The notes: generated by a model not told the origin, from the sequence alone. Shown: positions 8,652-17,162, counted from the stretch's first letter. The stretch: DNA of 44,758 nucleotides from an uncultured Clostridia bacterium (GCA_934500865.1 CAKSUD010000005.1:1-44758); one strand, 5' to 3'. A program made the numbers and translations.

Positions 8652-10538
8652 ATGAGAAATTTAGTCAAAGTAGTTTTTTCGTTTGTTATGGCAATGATAA
8701 TTGTAACGGGGAATTGTTCTTTTGCTACTATTAATAATTCAGTTGCGAAAAGTACATATTTACAATTAGAGAGTAAAACAATCAATTCGATTAAAAAAAC
8801 TATTTCCAAAAACAAAGCGTTATTAGATACGAATTTTAGTAGTGCAAGAAGTCAATTAGAGGCTTATGGAGAAAATTTGGGTGGAGATTTAGATAATTTA
8901 GTATTAAAATCTGTTCAGGAAGTCGATAAAAAATCAAATTATGAGTATAGCGAAATTTCATTAGAGAATAAGACAGGTGAAAAGGTTTCGTTAGAAATTG
9001 CCTTTGAAAAAAATGTGTTAAGGATTCAAATACCTAGAATATATGAAAAAAGCATTAGTGTTGATTTATCAAGACTAAAAGAGGTATGCGAAAAATTTGA
9101 AATTGAGGTGGATGATGAGGATATTAATTATTTTATGACAACACTAGAAAACAGTAGGAATGGTCAATTAATATCTAAAGAAAATCAAGAGTATTTAAGA
9201 AAAATCGCTCCTAAGTACGTAGCAAAGCTAAATAAATTACTTGATTCTAAGTATTTTTCTATTAATAAAAATGCTGTATTGAAGTATAACGATAAAAATA
9301 TTAATTGCAAGTCTGTTTCTTTTGAAATTTCTATGTATGATTTGCTAAAAGTTATTTCTGAGTTATGGAATGACGTTAAAAAAGATGAAAAATTGCTTGA
9401 TATCCTTGTTTATATAAATTGGGGTAATTCCAATAAGATTTCAAAAGAAGAGCTTATAAATGAAATTGATTTCATTTTAGATATAGACTATGATAACCCA
9501 GATTTAAGAGAAAATGTAATTAATTCAACTCTTTTCTATAATTCGAAAAAGGAAGTTTTGAAGAGAGAATTTAAGCTCATAAATATTGATAATAAGGCTA
9601 TGAATAATGAAGATGAATACAATATTAGTTTAATAACTATTAATGACAATAAAAATGCATATTATGAATTAAATTTAAATAATGGAAAAATTATTTCTGA
9701 TAATGTTATAAGGTCTAGCAATAAGAAAACTGAACATAATATTACTGTAGTTACTAATACGGAAAAGTACTCGTTTACTGAATATACTTATGTACCTTAT
9801 TCGGACAGTAAAGGATATAAGGTTATTTTAGAGCAAAAGGACAGTAAAAACTTTGTAATAACCTGTATGGATTCTTCTTTGTCAGAGAGTGGACTTGAAA
9901 ATAAATTTATAATAGAAATTTACAAAAAAGAAATGACAAGTAAAAAACAAGATGTTAGTGTGAAATTTTCATGTATTATAAATGGTAAAAACTATAATGC
10001 ATATTTGAACTTTTTACTAGAAAAGAATGTAAAAGTTGGCAAAAAGACTTTTAATATTCCAGAAGTAAATTTAAATACCATATCTAAAGAAGAATTAGAG
10101 AATGAATTAATAAATAGCGAAGAAAAAGTTAACAAAAAGGTTGAAGATTTATTTAGAAATTTATTTCCTAATACAATGAAAGCCAATGAAGAGAGAAAAC
10201 TAAAGTATATGAGTCAAGTAGTAAAACAAGAGGCGATGAGTATTGGAAGTGTAATGAAGGTACGTGAAATTGACAGGATGATTGACGGAAAAGTGGATGA
10301 TATAAAGCCTAATACTTGGCAAGAATATTCTACTTTTGAGGATATAGATTTATATATTAGTACAAATTATATTAGTACACGGAACGGAAAGTTTTATGTT
10401 GCAAAAAATGCGGAAGGTAAGATTATTGTAGGAATATCTAATCAAGATGCAAAGGATTTGCCGAGCCCGAATAGTGTAGAAGTTATAGACTATGATGGAA
10501 CTAATTCAGGAGTGGTTTATATTGAAGAAAGATATTAA
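8652..10538 (+). CDS. Secreted protein of unknown function, 628 aa
   Basis: I do not recognise this protein. It begins with a clear export signal (MRNLVKVVFSFVMAMIIVTG, then NCSFA), probably cut after SFA. There is a cysteine, but no proper lipobox. The mature part is hydrophilic, rich in Lys, Asn, Glu and Ser, and alternates charged and beta-prone stretches. No catalytic motif, repeat, transmembrane helix or sorting signal is visible. The C terminus (VEVIDYDGTNSGVVYIEERY) resembles a small beta domain. The ribosome binding site AGGAGGAA is strong. The gene has its own promoter and is monocistronic. A soluble extracellular role is inferred only from the signal peptide. Confidence 0.8.
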   Translation: MRNLVKVVFSFVMAMIIVTGNCSFATINNSVAKSTYLQLESKTINSIKKTISKNKALLDTNFSSARSQLEAYGENLGGDLDNLVLKSVQEVDKKSNYEYSEISLENKTGEKVSLEIAFEKNVLRIQIPRIYEKSISVDLSRLKEVCEKFEIEVDDEDINYFMTTLENSRNGQLISKENQEYLRKIAPKYVAKLNKLLDSKYFSINKNAVLKYNDKNINCKSVSFEISMYDLLKVISELWNDVKKDEKLLDILVYINWGNSNKISKEELINEIDFILDIDYDNPDLRENVINSTLFYNSKKEVLKREFKLINIDNKAMNNEDEYNISLITINDNKNAYYELNLNNGKIISDNVIRSSNKKTEHNITVVTNTEKYSFTEYTYVPYSDSKGYKVILEQKDSKNFVITCMDSSLSESGLENKFIIEIYKKEMTSKKQDVSVKFSCIINGKNYNAYLNFLLEKNVKVGKKTFNIPEVNLNTISKEELENELINSEEKVNKKVEDLFRNLFPNTMKANEERKLKYMSQVVKQEAMSIGSVMKVREIDRMIDGKVDDIKPNTWQEYSTFEDIDLYISTNYISTRNGKFYVAKNAEGKIIVGISNQDAKDLPSPNSVEVIDYDGTNSGVVYIEERY

Positions 10539-10542
10539 GCAT

Positions 10543-10724
10543 AAAAAAGTGGACTAAAGTTCACGCCATGTTGACCGTCGGTCAACAACGTCAAGGAAGT
10601 CTCTTGCACTCTGTGAAACTGTTTGTTGCTAAATCAAAGATTTAGACAAACACTTTTGTTTTCTGTCGGTCGTTCGAGCTACTAATTAAAATTTTTAACT
10701 CATAGCTCGAGCTTCCCTAGAAAT
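10543..10724 (-). repeat. Multi-hairpin interspersed repeat, copy 1
   Basis: About 180 bp nearly identical to the inverse of 27526-27770. Read on the minus strand it holds, in order, a palindrome built on GTTCGAGCTA and TAGCTCGAGC (10672-10712), a hairpin at 10621-10651 with arms GTTTGT and ACAAAC, a hairpin GTTGACC/GGTCAAC (10570-10586), and a last hairpin (10549-10564) followed by T residues. The orientation runs toward the end of the 628-aa gene. No protein is encoded. It fills the gap between that gene and the tRNA cluster. Confidence 0.85.
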
Positions 10725-10757
10725 AAAAAAGGAATGGGAGATTGCCCATTCCTTTTT
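10725..10757 (-). terminator. Terminator downstream of the tRNA-Pro/tRNA-Leu unit
   Basis: AAAGGAATGGG pairs with CCCATTCCTTT across AGATTG, with T-runs on both sides. On the minus strand it directly follows the CCA end of tRNA-Leu. Confidence 0.9.
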
Positions 10758-10838
10758 GGTGCGGATAACAGGACTTGAACCTGCACGATTTCTCATATGA
10801 ACCTGAATCATACGCGTCTGCCATTCCGCCATATCCGC
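10757..10838 (-). tRNA. tRNA-Leu (anticodon CAG)
   Basis: 82 nt including encoded CCA (10757-10759). The acceptor stem GCGGATA pairs with TATCCGC. The anticodon stem TATGA/TCATA encloses TTCAGGT, giving anticodon CAG. It has a variable arm and the T-loop GGTTCAAGTCC. Confidence 0.93.
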
Positions 10839-10845
10839 AATTTTT

Positions 10846-10921
10846 TGGTCGGAGTGACGGGATTCGAACCCACGACCTCTTGGTCCCGAACCAAGCGCGC
10901 TACCAACTGCGCTACACCCCG
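10846..10921 (-). tRNA. tRNA-Pro (anticodon CGG)
   Basis: 76 nt including encoded CCA (10846-10848). The acceptor arms are CGGGGTG and CACTCCG. The anticodon stem CTTGG/CCAAG encloses TTCGGGA, giving anticodon CGG. The T-loop is GGTTCGAATCC. It is co-transcribed with tRNA-Leu, 7 nt away. Confidence 0.95.
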
Positions 10922-10938
10922 ATAATTTAACGTAATTA

Positions 10939-10967
10939 ATTTTACAACCTTTTTTTAAATTAATCAA
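10939..10967 (-). promoter_or_regulatory. SigA promoter of the tRNA-Pro/tRNA-Leu unit
   Basis: On the minus strand TTGATT (10962-10967), a 17-nt spacer and TAAAAT (10939-10944) lie just upstream of tRNA-Pro. Confidence 0.65.
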
Positions 10968-10993
10968 TACTTTTTTGAAGCGTATCCGTCAAA

Positions 10994-11022
10994 TTGACTA
11001 ATAATCATATTTGTGGTATAAT
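10994..11022 (+). promoter_or_regulatory. SigA promoter of the RelA/SpoT-like gene
   Basis: TTGACT (10994-10999), a 17-nt spacer and TATAAT (11017-11022) with an extended TGTGG context. It is close to consensus, so strong basal expression is expected. Confidence 0.8.
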
Positions 11023-11083
11023 ATTAGCATAAAATCTAATATAAATAAACCATTATTATGAAAGGTTGGTCGAAAGAGAGACT

Positions 11084-11689
11084 ATGTTGAATCTCAGACG
11101 TGCTGAAAAAGATCTTAGAGCTGCATTTTTTGCAGTATCAGATTTGCTTGGAGTAAGTAAAGAAAAAATCCAGTTCTTTGTTAATCGAGACATAATAAAA
11201 TCGATTGAAAAAGACAGAAAAAGAATGGAGAAGCCTCTTGAAAGGCTGAAGTGGTACTTGCAGGTTAGTTTTCCAAACTATACAGTGATTGGCAGAATAA
11301 AATCGATAACTTCTATTTTGGGGAAGTATATGCAAGGCAGAACACTACTTGATGCCTTTGGTTTTAAAGTTATTATTCCGACCGCTGAATGTGAATCCGA
11401 GGAAGAAGCAATCGAAAGATGCTATGAGGTTCAAAAGTGGGTGGAAGCAAACTTTAAGATTATTGGAAATGAGATTAATGACAGAATAAAAAATCCTAAG
11501 GCTAATGGCTACCAAGATCTTAAGATGGTTGTAGAATACAACAACTTGATGGTTGAGATTATGGTTCAGACTCAGAAGATGTTTGATAACGCTAAATATG
11601 GTACACAGTCTCATGAAAAGGCATATCCATGGAAGTATACCGATGCAATTAAAAAGTTGCCGGAAAGGTACAAAGAAAAAGAAATCTAA
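11084..11689 (+). CDS. Small RelA/SpoT-type nucleotidyltransferase domain protein
   Basis: A 201-aa single-domain relative of the (p)ppGpp synthetase fold. Family landmarks in order are GRIKSITSILGKYM (the R, K, S and K of the ATP site), LLDAFGFKV (the Asp of the metal site), NPKANGYQDLKM (the guanine-stacking Tyr) and VEIMVQTQKMFDNAKYGTQSH (the Glu of the active site). It departs from canonical GYxSLH and EIQIRT. The hydrolase, TGS and ACT domains are absent. It may be a small alarmone synthetase or a relative with another pyrophosphokinase substrate. No antitoxin gene is adjacent. The ATG at 11084 has a weak ribosome binding site (AAGAGAG). An in-frame TTG at 11066 is less likely. Confidence 0.75.
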   Translation: MLNLRRAEKDLRAAFFAVSDLLGVSKEKIQFFVNRDIIKSIEKDRKRMEKPLERLKWYLQVSFPNYTVIGRIKSITSILGKYMQGRTLLDAFGFKVIIPTAECESEEEAIERCYEVQKWVEANFKIIGNEINDRIKNPKANGYQDLKMVVEYNNLMVEIMVQTQKMFDNAKYGTQSHEKAYPWKYTDAIKKLPERYKEKEI

Positions 11690-11692
11690 AAA

Positions 11693-11725
11693 ATGACTCC
11701 GCTATAGGGCGGAGCCATTTTTTTC
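11693..11725. terminator. Bidirectional terminator between the RelA-like gene and tRNA-Ser(CGA)
   Basis: TGACTCCGC pairs with GCGGAGCCA (one mismatch) across TATAGG, followed by a T-run on the plus strand and preceded by an A-run. Confidence 0.8.
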
Positions 11726-11727
11726 TT

Positions 11728-11816
11728 TGGCGGAGAGAGCGGGATTCGAACCCGCGTGTGGTTGCCCACAAACTGATTTCGAGTCAGCCCCGTTATGACC
11801 TCTTCGATACCTCTCC
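11728..11816 (-). tRNA. tRNA-Ser (anticodon CGA)
   Basis: A class II tRNA of 89 nt with encoded CCA (11728-11730). The acceptor stem is GGAGAGG with TCTCTCC (one G-U). The anticodon stem CTGA/TCAG encloses CTCGAAA, giving CGA. It has a long variable arm (TTTGTGGGCAACCACA) and the T-loop GGTTCGAATCC. Confidence 0.95.
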
Positions 11817-11829
11817 ATAGCCAAAAGTA

Positions 11830-11858
11830 ATTATAGATAAAATTAATTGTTTTGTCAA
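11830..11858 (-). promoter_or_regulatory. Perfect-consensus SigA promoter for tRNA-Ser(CGA)
   Basis: On the minus strand TTGACA (11853-11858), a 17-nt spacer and TATAAT (11830-11835), 13 nt from the mature 5' end of the tRNA. The -35 box abuts the T-run of the neighbouring terminator. Confidence 0.9.
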
Positions 11859-11885
11859 GAAAAAAGCCATCCGTTAAGGATGGCT
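11858..11885 (-). terminator. Terminator of the 210-aa protein gene
   Basis: On the minus strand AGCCATCC pairs with GGATGGCT (11865-11885, loop TTAAC) and is followed by a T-run. It starts 7 nt after the stop codon. Confidence 0.9.
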
Positions 11886-11891
11886 CTTGAC

Positions 11892-12524
11892 TTATCTGTT
11901 ACTGAGATCAAAGATATAACATATTGATGCTCTTGACAGACTGGGATTTGTCATTACTACAGAATTAGTTTTTCTGTCAACATATCCAATTGGAATTGTT
12001 GGAATGAAAGAACCTGTTTTTTCATCCGGTGTTTGCCCAATGAATTCATAGTGTTTAAATTTTTTCCTGAATTCATTCCATACTCTTGGTGACTGAAATA
12101 CAGTAATGTGAATAGGAAGATCAAGATTTAATTTACTTACGGCTTCATCAAAAAGTGAAACAGGGCAGGAACGATTTTCCCAAAAGCTCTTAAAAATTGC
12201 AACAGGCTTTTTGGAAACTGAGACTGAAAGAATGTAAGGATACATTTCCTTTCGGCTGTTCTTACCAAACGCAACAGTAACGATGTGAGTTTCATTTATT
12301 GAAAAAGCTTTTACATCATCTGTAGCAGGTTCTTTGGAAAGGAATACGCGTATACCTCCCCAAAACTCTTTTTCCATAAGAAAGCTGTGAAGTCCTGATT
12401 TGAAGTCATCATCTACTTTAGCAGATGTGTTGGCGATAAGAAGTGACTTGGCACGTTCAACAACTGCCTTAACGATGGTTTCTTTGCCGGAATTTTTAGT
12501 GGAAGTAGTGGTAGAAGTAGACAT
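11892..12524 (-). CDS. Hypothetical protein, 210 aa, family unknown
   Basis: I cannot assign this cytosolic-looking protein. The N terminus is low-complexity Ser/Thr (MSTSTTTSTKNSGKE), followed by a helical segment and a mixed alpha/beta body with no signal peptide, membrane helix or recognised motif. Segments such as FWGGIRVFLSKEPATDD, ILSVSVSKKPVAIFKSFWENRSC and FRKKFKHYEFIGQTPDEKTG may help a profile search. AAAGGA lies 6 nt before the ATG. A leader hairpin, GCGGAT with ATCCGC (12543-12563), lies just upstream of the ribosome binding site and lacks a T-run. The gene is downstream of tatD on the same strand but separated by 70 nt, and it ends in its own terminator. Confidence 0.75.
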   Translation of the reverse strand: MSTSTTTSTKNSGKETIVKAVVERAKSLLIANTSAKVDDDFKSGLHSFLMEKEFWGGIRVFLSKEPATDDVKAFSINETHIVTVAFGKNSRKEMYPYILSVSVSKKPVAIFKSFWENRSCPVSLFDEAVSKLNLDLPIHITVFQSPRVWNEFRKKFKHYEFIGQTPDEKTGSFIPTIPIGYVDRKTNSVVMTNPSLSRASICYIFDLSNR

Positions 12525-12594
12525 GGAAAATCCTTTCTAAATGCGGATTGTATAGTCATCCGCTAACTTAATTAAGTAAAATCACAAGTATATA

Positions 12595-13377
12595 TTAACA
12601 TAAAAATAAATTATTGTCAACTTTGCTGAATAAACTTAGTGCATTTTGAACAGTAATATTAGAAATTTCATCAGTAGATATATTTTTAATTTCAGCAATT
12701 TTTTCAAGTATATATTTAATATACATTGAATTATTTCTGTTGCCGCGAAGGGGCATAGGAGTGAGATATGGTGCATCTGTTTCTACTAGAATTCTGTCAA
12801 GTGGAGCATACTCTAATACATCAATAGCCGTTTTAGCATTTTTAAAAGTAATAGGACCGTCAAAGCCGAGAAAATAACCCAATTTTAAAAATTCCCTTGC
12901 GGTTTCAACAGAACCAGAAAAGCAATGAATTACACCACCTTTAATAGAAGGAGTTCTTTTTAAAACATTTAATGTATCAGCATGAGCCTCCCGGTTATGA
13001 ACAACAATAGGCAAGCTTAATTTATTGGCAATTTCAATTTGTTTCTCAAAATATTCAATTTGAAGTTCCTTTGGTGCAACATCATAATGATATTCAAGAC
13101 CTATTTCACCAATGGCAACAACTTTAGGATGCTGGGCCAGTTTTTCTATTTTGACTAAGCTTTCTTCCTTATATACTTCTTGTGGCTGTATACCAACAGC
13201 AGCATATATATAGTCATATTTTTCAGCAAGTTCAATAGAAAATTTAGATGTTTTGATATCAATTCCTTGATTTATAACACATTTAACATCATTTTTTGGA
13301 AGAGCATCTAAAAGCTCATCTCTATCTTCATTAAATGCTTCGTCATCATAATGAGCATGAGTATCAAATATATTCAT
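12595..13377 (-). CDS. tatD: TatD-family metal-dependent DNase
   Basis: A TIM-barrel metallohydrolase of the TatD family (3'-5' exonuclease or DNA repair nuclease in characterised members). The 260-aa length is normal. Metal ligands visible in order are DTHAH, GEIGLEYHYD, VVHNREA, HCFSG and ETDAPYL. A GIQPQ segment replaces the usual GIHPH; this His is not one of the core ligands. The start is fixed by AGGAGG 7-8 nt upstream. It is read in the same direction as smc, with a MITE-like element in between. Confidence 0.93.
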   Translation of the reverse strand: MNIFDTHAHYDDEAFNEDRDELLDALPKNDVKCVINQGIDIKTSKFSIELAEKYDYIYAAVGIQPQEVYKEESLVKIEKLAQHPKVVAIGEIGLEYHYDVAPKELQIEYFEKQIEIANKLSLPIVVHNREAHADTLNVLKRTPSIKGGVIHCFSGSVETAREFLKLGYFLGFDGPITFKNAKTAIDVLEYAPLDRILVETDAPYLTPMPLRGNRNNSMYIKYILEKIAEIKNISTDEISNITVQNALSLFSKVDNNLFLC

Positions 13378-13390
13378 ATAAAATCCTCCT

Positions 13391-13600
13391 TATATACATA
13401 TAGCATAAAATACCCCACATATCCCTTTTAAAAAGTAATTTGTTTTTTGGCCTATGCACTATGTATTTCAAGCCAGAGAAGTAGACAGCGGGTTGCACGA
13501 AGTGCCCGGCGAACTTAGAAATTGATGCAATGAAAGGGTGCAAAACAAATAAATTACTTTTTAAAAGGGATATGTGGGATATTTTTTAGTATATAGTATA
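13391..13600. mobile_element. MITE-like element with long terminal inverted repeats
   Basis: Positions 13414-13441 and 13551-13578 are a 28-bp perfect inverted repeat, starting CCCACATATCCC and ending AGTAATTT. Imperfect repetition continues outward to about 13391 and 13600. The roughly 110-bp interior is richer in G+C than its flanks and has no open reading frame. There is no transposase. The element fills almost the entire smc-tatD gap, ending next to the smc stop codon and starting next to the tatD ribosome binding site. In mRNA it would fold as one very stable hairpin. Non-autonomous transposition is inferred. Confidence 0.75.
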
Positions 13601-13601
13601 T

Positions 13602-16600
13602 TTAATCATCGAGTTTCATAGAAACTAGTTTACTAATACCCTTTTCCTCCATTGTGATACCATAAACAGTATTTGCAGCTTCCATTGTACCTTTTCTGTG
13701 GGTAATTATGATAAATTGAATGGAGTCTGAGAATTTTTTCACATAATCGGCAAATCTATATACGTTAACATCATCTAGAGCAGCTTCAATTTCATCTAAA
13801 ACACAGAATGGTGAAGGGTTAATCTTCAATATTGAAAATAGAAGTGCAATAGCGGTAAGAGCACGTTCACCGCCTGAAAGCAACATCATATTTTGAAGTT
13901 TTTTGCCGGGAGGTTGAACCTCAATATCTATTCCGCTTTCTAAAACGTTTGATTCATCACACAATTTAATATTAGCAGTACCACCGTTAAATAGTTCAGC
14001 AAATACAACTTTGAAATTATCATTTATGATAGAAAATTTCTCTAGGAATTCTTTTTTCATAGTAGAAATCATATCATTTATAACCTTCTTTAATTTTTCT
14101 TCTGAATCGGTCAAATCCTGCTTTTGTGCAGACATAAAGTTAAAACGCTCATTAACATTTTTGTATTCCTCAATTGAATCTACATTTATGCTACCAAGAT
14201 TTTTAATATCATTTTTTATATTAGCAACAGAAGAAGATATTTTTGAAGGATTGCCTAAATCTTGTTTTAAGGCTAGGGCAGAAGAGTACGTAATTTCGTA
14301 ATCCTCCCAAATCTTATTATTAATATTTTCAAAGTCCAAATCCAACTTCATTTTTTTCATTTCTTCTTTTGAAATTTTATTTTTAGCATCTTCAATAGCA
14401 CGAATGTCATCTCCCATTAATTCTTCTAACGAAGTCAAAGCATCATTCAAACTATTTTTTCCCTTTTCAATTTCTTCAAGTTTTGAAGTTGTATCTAAGA
14501 TTTCACTATTAATCTCATCAATTTTATTAGAACTGTTACTTTGAGTATTTTTCAGCTTCTCTATTTCTAGTGATAGTTTATTAATTTCTTCATTCTTTTT
14601 ATTATTCGAATTTTCAGTTTCAGTGATATCATTATCAACTCTGTCTATAATTTCATTGATAGATGCTTCACTCTCATCGAAAGATGATATAGATATTTTA
14701 TAATTTGTTATATCTTGAGCTAAATTATCTCTGATTTCCATCTTTTCTTTGTTATTTTGCTTGAATTTTTCAACATCAACTTGAATTGCAGAAATTTTTT
14801 CATCAATTTCAGTGATTTCTTTTTCAAGTTTAGTTGTTTCACCAGTAAACTCTGAAATTTGTACAGAAAGCTGACTTTTTTCAATTTTGATATTTTTAAT
14901 CTTTTCTTCGTTTTGGTTTATTGTGTTTTGTAACGAAGATAATTTTTCCTTTTCAGAAGCGTATAATACTTCTTTTTTTCTAAATTCTTCTGATAATTCT
15001 ATTCCACTTTGTTTTACTTTTTTATATTCTTCATTTATATTATCAGCAGAAGAAGTCGTATTTTTTAATGTTTTATTTAATTCTTCAATTTCTTTTTCTA
15101 ATTCGCTTATTATTCTTCCACGACTAAGTAAACTGTCAGTTTTAACTTTTTGGCTTCCGCCGGACATAGAACCAGCAGTATTTACAACATCTCCGGCTAA
15201 GGAAACAATTCTATATGAGCCTAAGTTTTGTTTAGATAAATTTACTGCATTTTCCAGAGTGTCAACTATTACTGTTTTACCGAGCAAACTTGATAATATA
15301 TTTTCATATTTGGTGTTGAATTTTATAAGGCTAGTTCCTATTCCGATAAACCCAGCGCATTTAGAAATTTTGTCTATATTTTTTAGTTCCTCAGAAGGCT
15401 TATATGAATTTATAGGAAAGAACGTAGCACGTCCCGCATTTTTTTCCTTTAAAAATTCTATTGCCTTTTTGGCATCCTCTTGGGATTCTGTAACTATATT
15501 TTGCAAATTACTTCCTAAAGCTACTTCAAGTGCAACTTCGTATTGCTCCTCAACTGATATTAGCTTTGCAAGTGATCCACATATTCCTTTACTAAATTCT
15601 TTATTTTTTTCACATTCATCTAAAATAACTTTAACACTTCTAAAATAACCTTCATTATTTTTTTCGGTGTCAGATAAAAGCTTATGCTTTGTTGTTTTGA
15701 TATTTATTTCAGACGATATACTATAAACTTCTTTTTCTAAAGATTTTAATTGAGTTTCAAAATTTAATTCCTCATTTTTTGTTGATTGAAATTTATCAGA
15801 AATTTCTTTTAATTCACGAGAAATAGAAGATAACGCATCGTTGTCATCTTCAAGTTGCATTTTTAATTTATCATTTTCAGAGATAGTATTAGAAAGCTTA
15901 TTTGTAATTTGTTCATCTCTATTTATAGCATTATTTTTCATTGTTAAAGTTGCATTTAACTTAGATTTTATTTCTGATTTTTCATTCATAAAATCGATAA
16001 TGCTTGTTTTCATATTTTCTATTTTTAATTCTTCATCAGTTAGTGTAGCTATTATCTTACTTAATTCTTCTTCTTTTTCGGCTAAATAGTTAGAATAAGA
16101 TAATTTTTGTGTACGCAAAGTTTCAATTTTTTCCGTACGTTTAGCTTTCTCGCTGTTTAATTCTTGTATTTTGGCAATATTTTCTTGTATTTCAGATTTT
16201 AATCTTTCAATACTTAAGGTGTTATTTGAAATCTTTTCTGAGAAAAGGCTTAATTCAGAATTTATTTTTTCAATGGAATTACGTTTCTCAAAAATTATCT
16301 TTTTATATAAATCAGCCTGTTCCGTAAATTCATTTATTTTTTCCTTAAGTTCAGCTTTTTTATTAATAGAACCTTCAGAATTTTTCATCTTCAATTCTAA
16401 TTCTTGATTAAGTTCTACTAAATGTGCTTCAACTTGCTCTATTTGAGATTTTAGTTTTTCACTTTCATATAAGAACAAATTTATTTCTAAAACTTTTAAT
16501 TGCTCACGCAATGTAAGGTACTTTTGTGCTTTTTCTGATTGAGATTTTAGAGGAGCTAGTTGAGAGTCTAATTCTTTTATGATGTCATTAATTCTAGTTA

Positions 16601-17162
16601 AATTTTGAGTAGTTAGCTCTAATTTTTTTTCAGCCTCTATTTTTCTGGCTTTATATTTAGATATACCGGCAGCTTCTTCAAAAACGTTACGGCGTTCCTC
16701 GGAATTATTAGATAATATTTCATCTATTCTTCCTTGCCCGATAATAGAATATCCGTCTCTACCGATACCTGTTCCCATAAACAATTCAACAATATCTTTT
16801 AAACGGCAAGCAGAACGATTTATAAAGTATTCACTTTCACCGCTTCTATAAACTCTACGCGTTACAGCCACTTCACTAAAGTTAACTGGTAACTTTCCTT
16901 CTGAGTTATCTAGAGTTAAGGTGACTTCAGCAAAATTAAGAGCTTTTCTGTTCTGAGTACCCGTAAAGATAATGTCCTCCATTTTTCCGCCACGAAGTGA
17001 TTTTGCGCGTTGTTCACCAAGCACCCAACGAATAGAGTCGGAAACATTACTTTTACCACTACCATTAGGCCCGATAACAGTAGTTATACCGGGCCTAAAC
17101 TCAAATATTGTTTTATCTGCAAAGGATTTAAAACCTTGAATTTCTAACTTTTTTAAATACAT
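13602..17162 (-). CDS. smc: Chromosome partition protein SMC
   Basis: ATPase of the bacterial condensin, organising and segregating the chromosome with ScpA and ScpB. The 1186-aa length is canonical. The Walker A GPNGSGKSN is at residues 31-39. It is followed by a coiled-coil arm, the hinge (about residues 515-660, with ICGSLAKLI and AGDVVNTAGSMSGG), the returning coiled coil, and the C-terminal signature LLSGGERALTAIALLF with Walker B FCVLDEIEAALDD. The start ATG has AGGAG upstream. Unusually, the neighbours are a PLD-like gene 15 nt upstream and tatD, rather than the common rnc and ftsY. Confidence 0.98.
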   Translation of the reverse strand: MYLKKLEIQGFKSFADKTIFEFRPGITTVIGPNGSGKSNVSDSIRWVLGEQRAKSLRGGKMEDIIFTGTQNRKALNFAEVTLTLDNSEGKLPVNFSEVAVTRRVYRSGESEYFINRSACRLKDIVELFMGTGIGRDGYSIIGQGRIDEILSNNSEERRNVFEEAAGISKYKARKIEAEKKLELTTQNLTRINDIIKELDSQLAPLKSQSEKAQKYLTLREQLKVLEINLFLYESEKLKSQIEQVEAHLVELNQELELKMKNSEGSINKKAELKEKINEFTEQADLYKKIIFEKRNSIEKINSELSLFSEKISNNTLSIERLKSEIQENIAKIQELNSEKAKRTEKIETLRTQKLSYSNYLAEKEEELSKIIATLTDEELKIENMKTSIIDFMNEKSEIKSKLNATLTMKNNAINRDEQITNKLSNTISENDKLKMQLEDDNDALSSISRELKEISDKFQSTKNEELNFETQLKSLEKEVYSISSEINIKTTKHKLLSDTEKNNEGYFRSVKVILDECEKNKEFSKGICGSLAKLISVEEQYEVALEVALGSNLQNIVTESQEDAKKAIEFLKEKNAGRATFFPINSYKPSEELKNIDKISKCAGFIGIGTSLIKFNTKYENILSSLLGKTVIVDTLENAVNLSKQNLGSYRIVSLAGDVVNTAGSMSGGSQKVKTDSLLSRGRIISELEKEIEELNKTLKNTTSSADNINEEYKKVKQSGIELSEEFRKKEVLYASEKEKLSSLQNTINQNEEKIKNIKIEKSQLSVQISEFTGETTKLEKEITEIDEKISAIQVDVEKFKQNNKEKMEIRDNLAQDITNYKISISSFDESEASINEIIDRVDNDITETENSNNKKNEEINKLSLEIEKLKNTQSNSSNKIDEINSEILDTTSKLEEIEKGKNSLNDALTSLEELMGDDIRAIEDAKNKISKEEMKKMKLDLDFENINNKIWEDYEITYSSALALKQDLGNPSKISSSVANIKNDIKNLGSINVDSIEEYKNVNERFNFMSAQKQDLTDSEEKLKKVINDMISTMKKEFLEKFSIINDNFKVVFAELFNGGTANIKLCDESNVLESGIDIEVQPPGKKLQNMMLLSGGERALTAIALLFSILKINPSPFCVLDEIEAALDDVNVYRFADYVKKFSDSIQFIIITHRKGTMEAANTVYGITMEEKGISKLVSMKLDD

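Noticed and set aside
10695..10967. 90-codon minus-strand open frame
   Set aside because: It runs through tRNA-Pro, tRNA-Leu and a terminator; the peptide is a translation of tRNA sequence.
10757..11816. Genomic island integrated at the tRNA cluster
   Set aside because: No integrase, no direct repeat of a tRNA end, and no shift in base composition is evident.
11084..12524. Toxin-antitoxin pair made of the RelA-like protein and the 210-aa protein
   Set aside because: The genes are convergent, each has its own terminator, and a tRNA lies between them, so they do not form an operon as toxin-antitoxin pairs do.
14011..16407. Several long plus-strand open frames inside smc
   Set aside because: Antisense shadows of the coiled-coil coding sequence; rich in Ser, Phe and Leu, with no ribosome binding sites.
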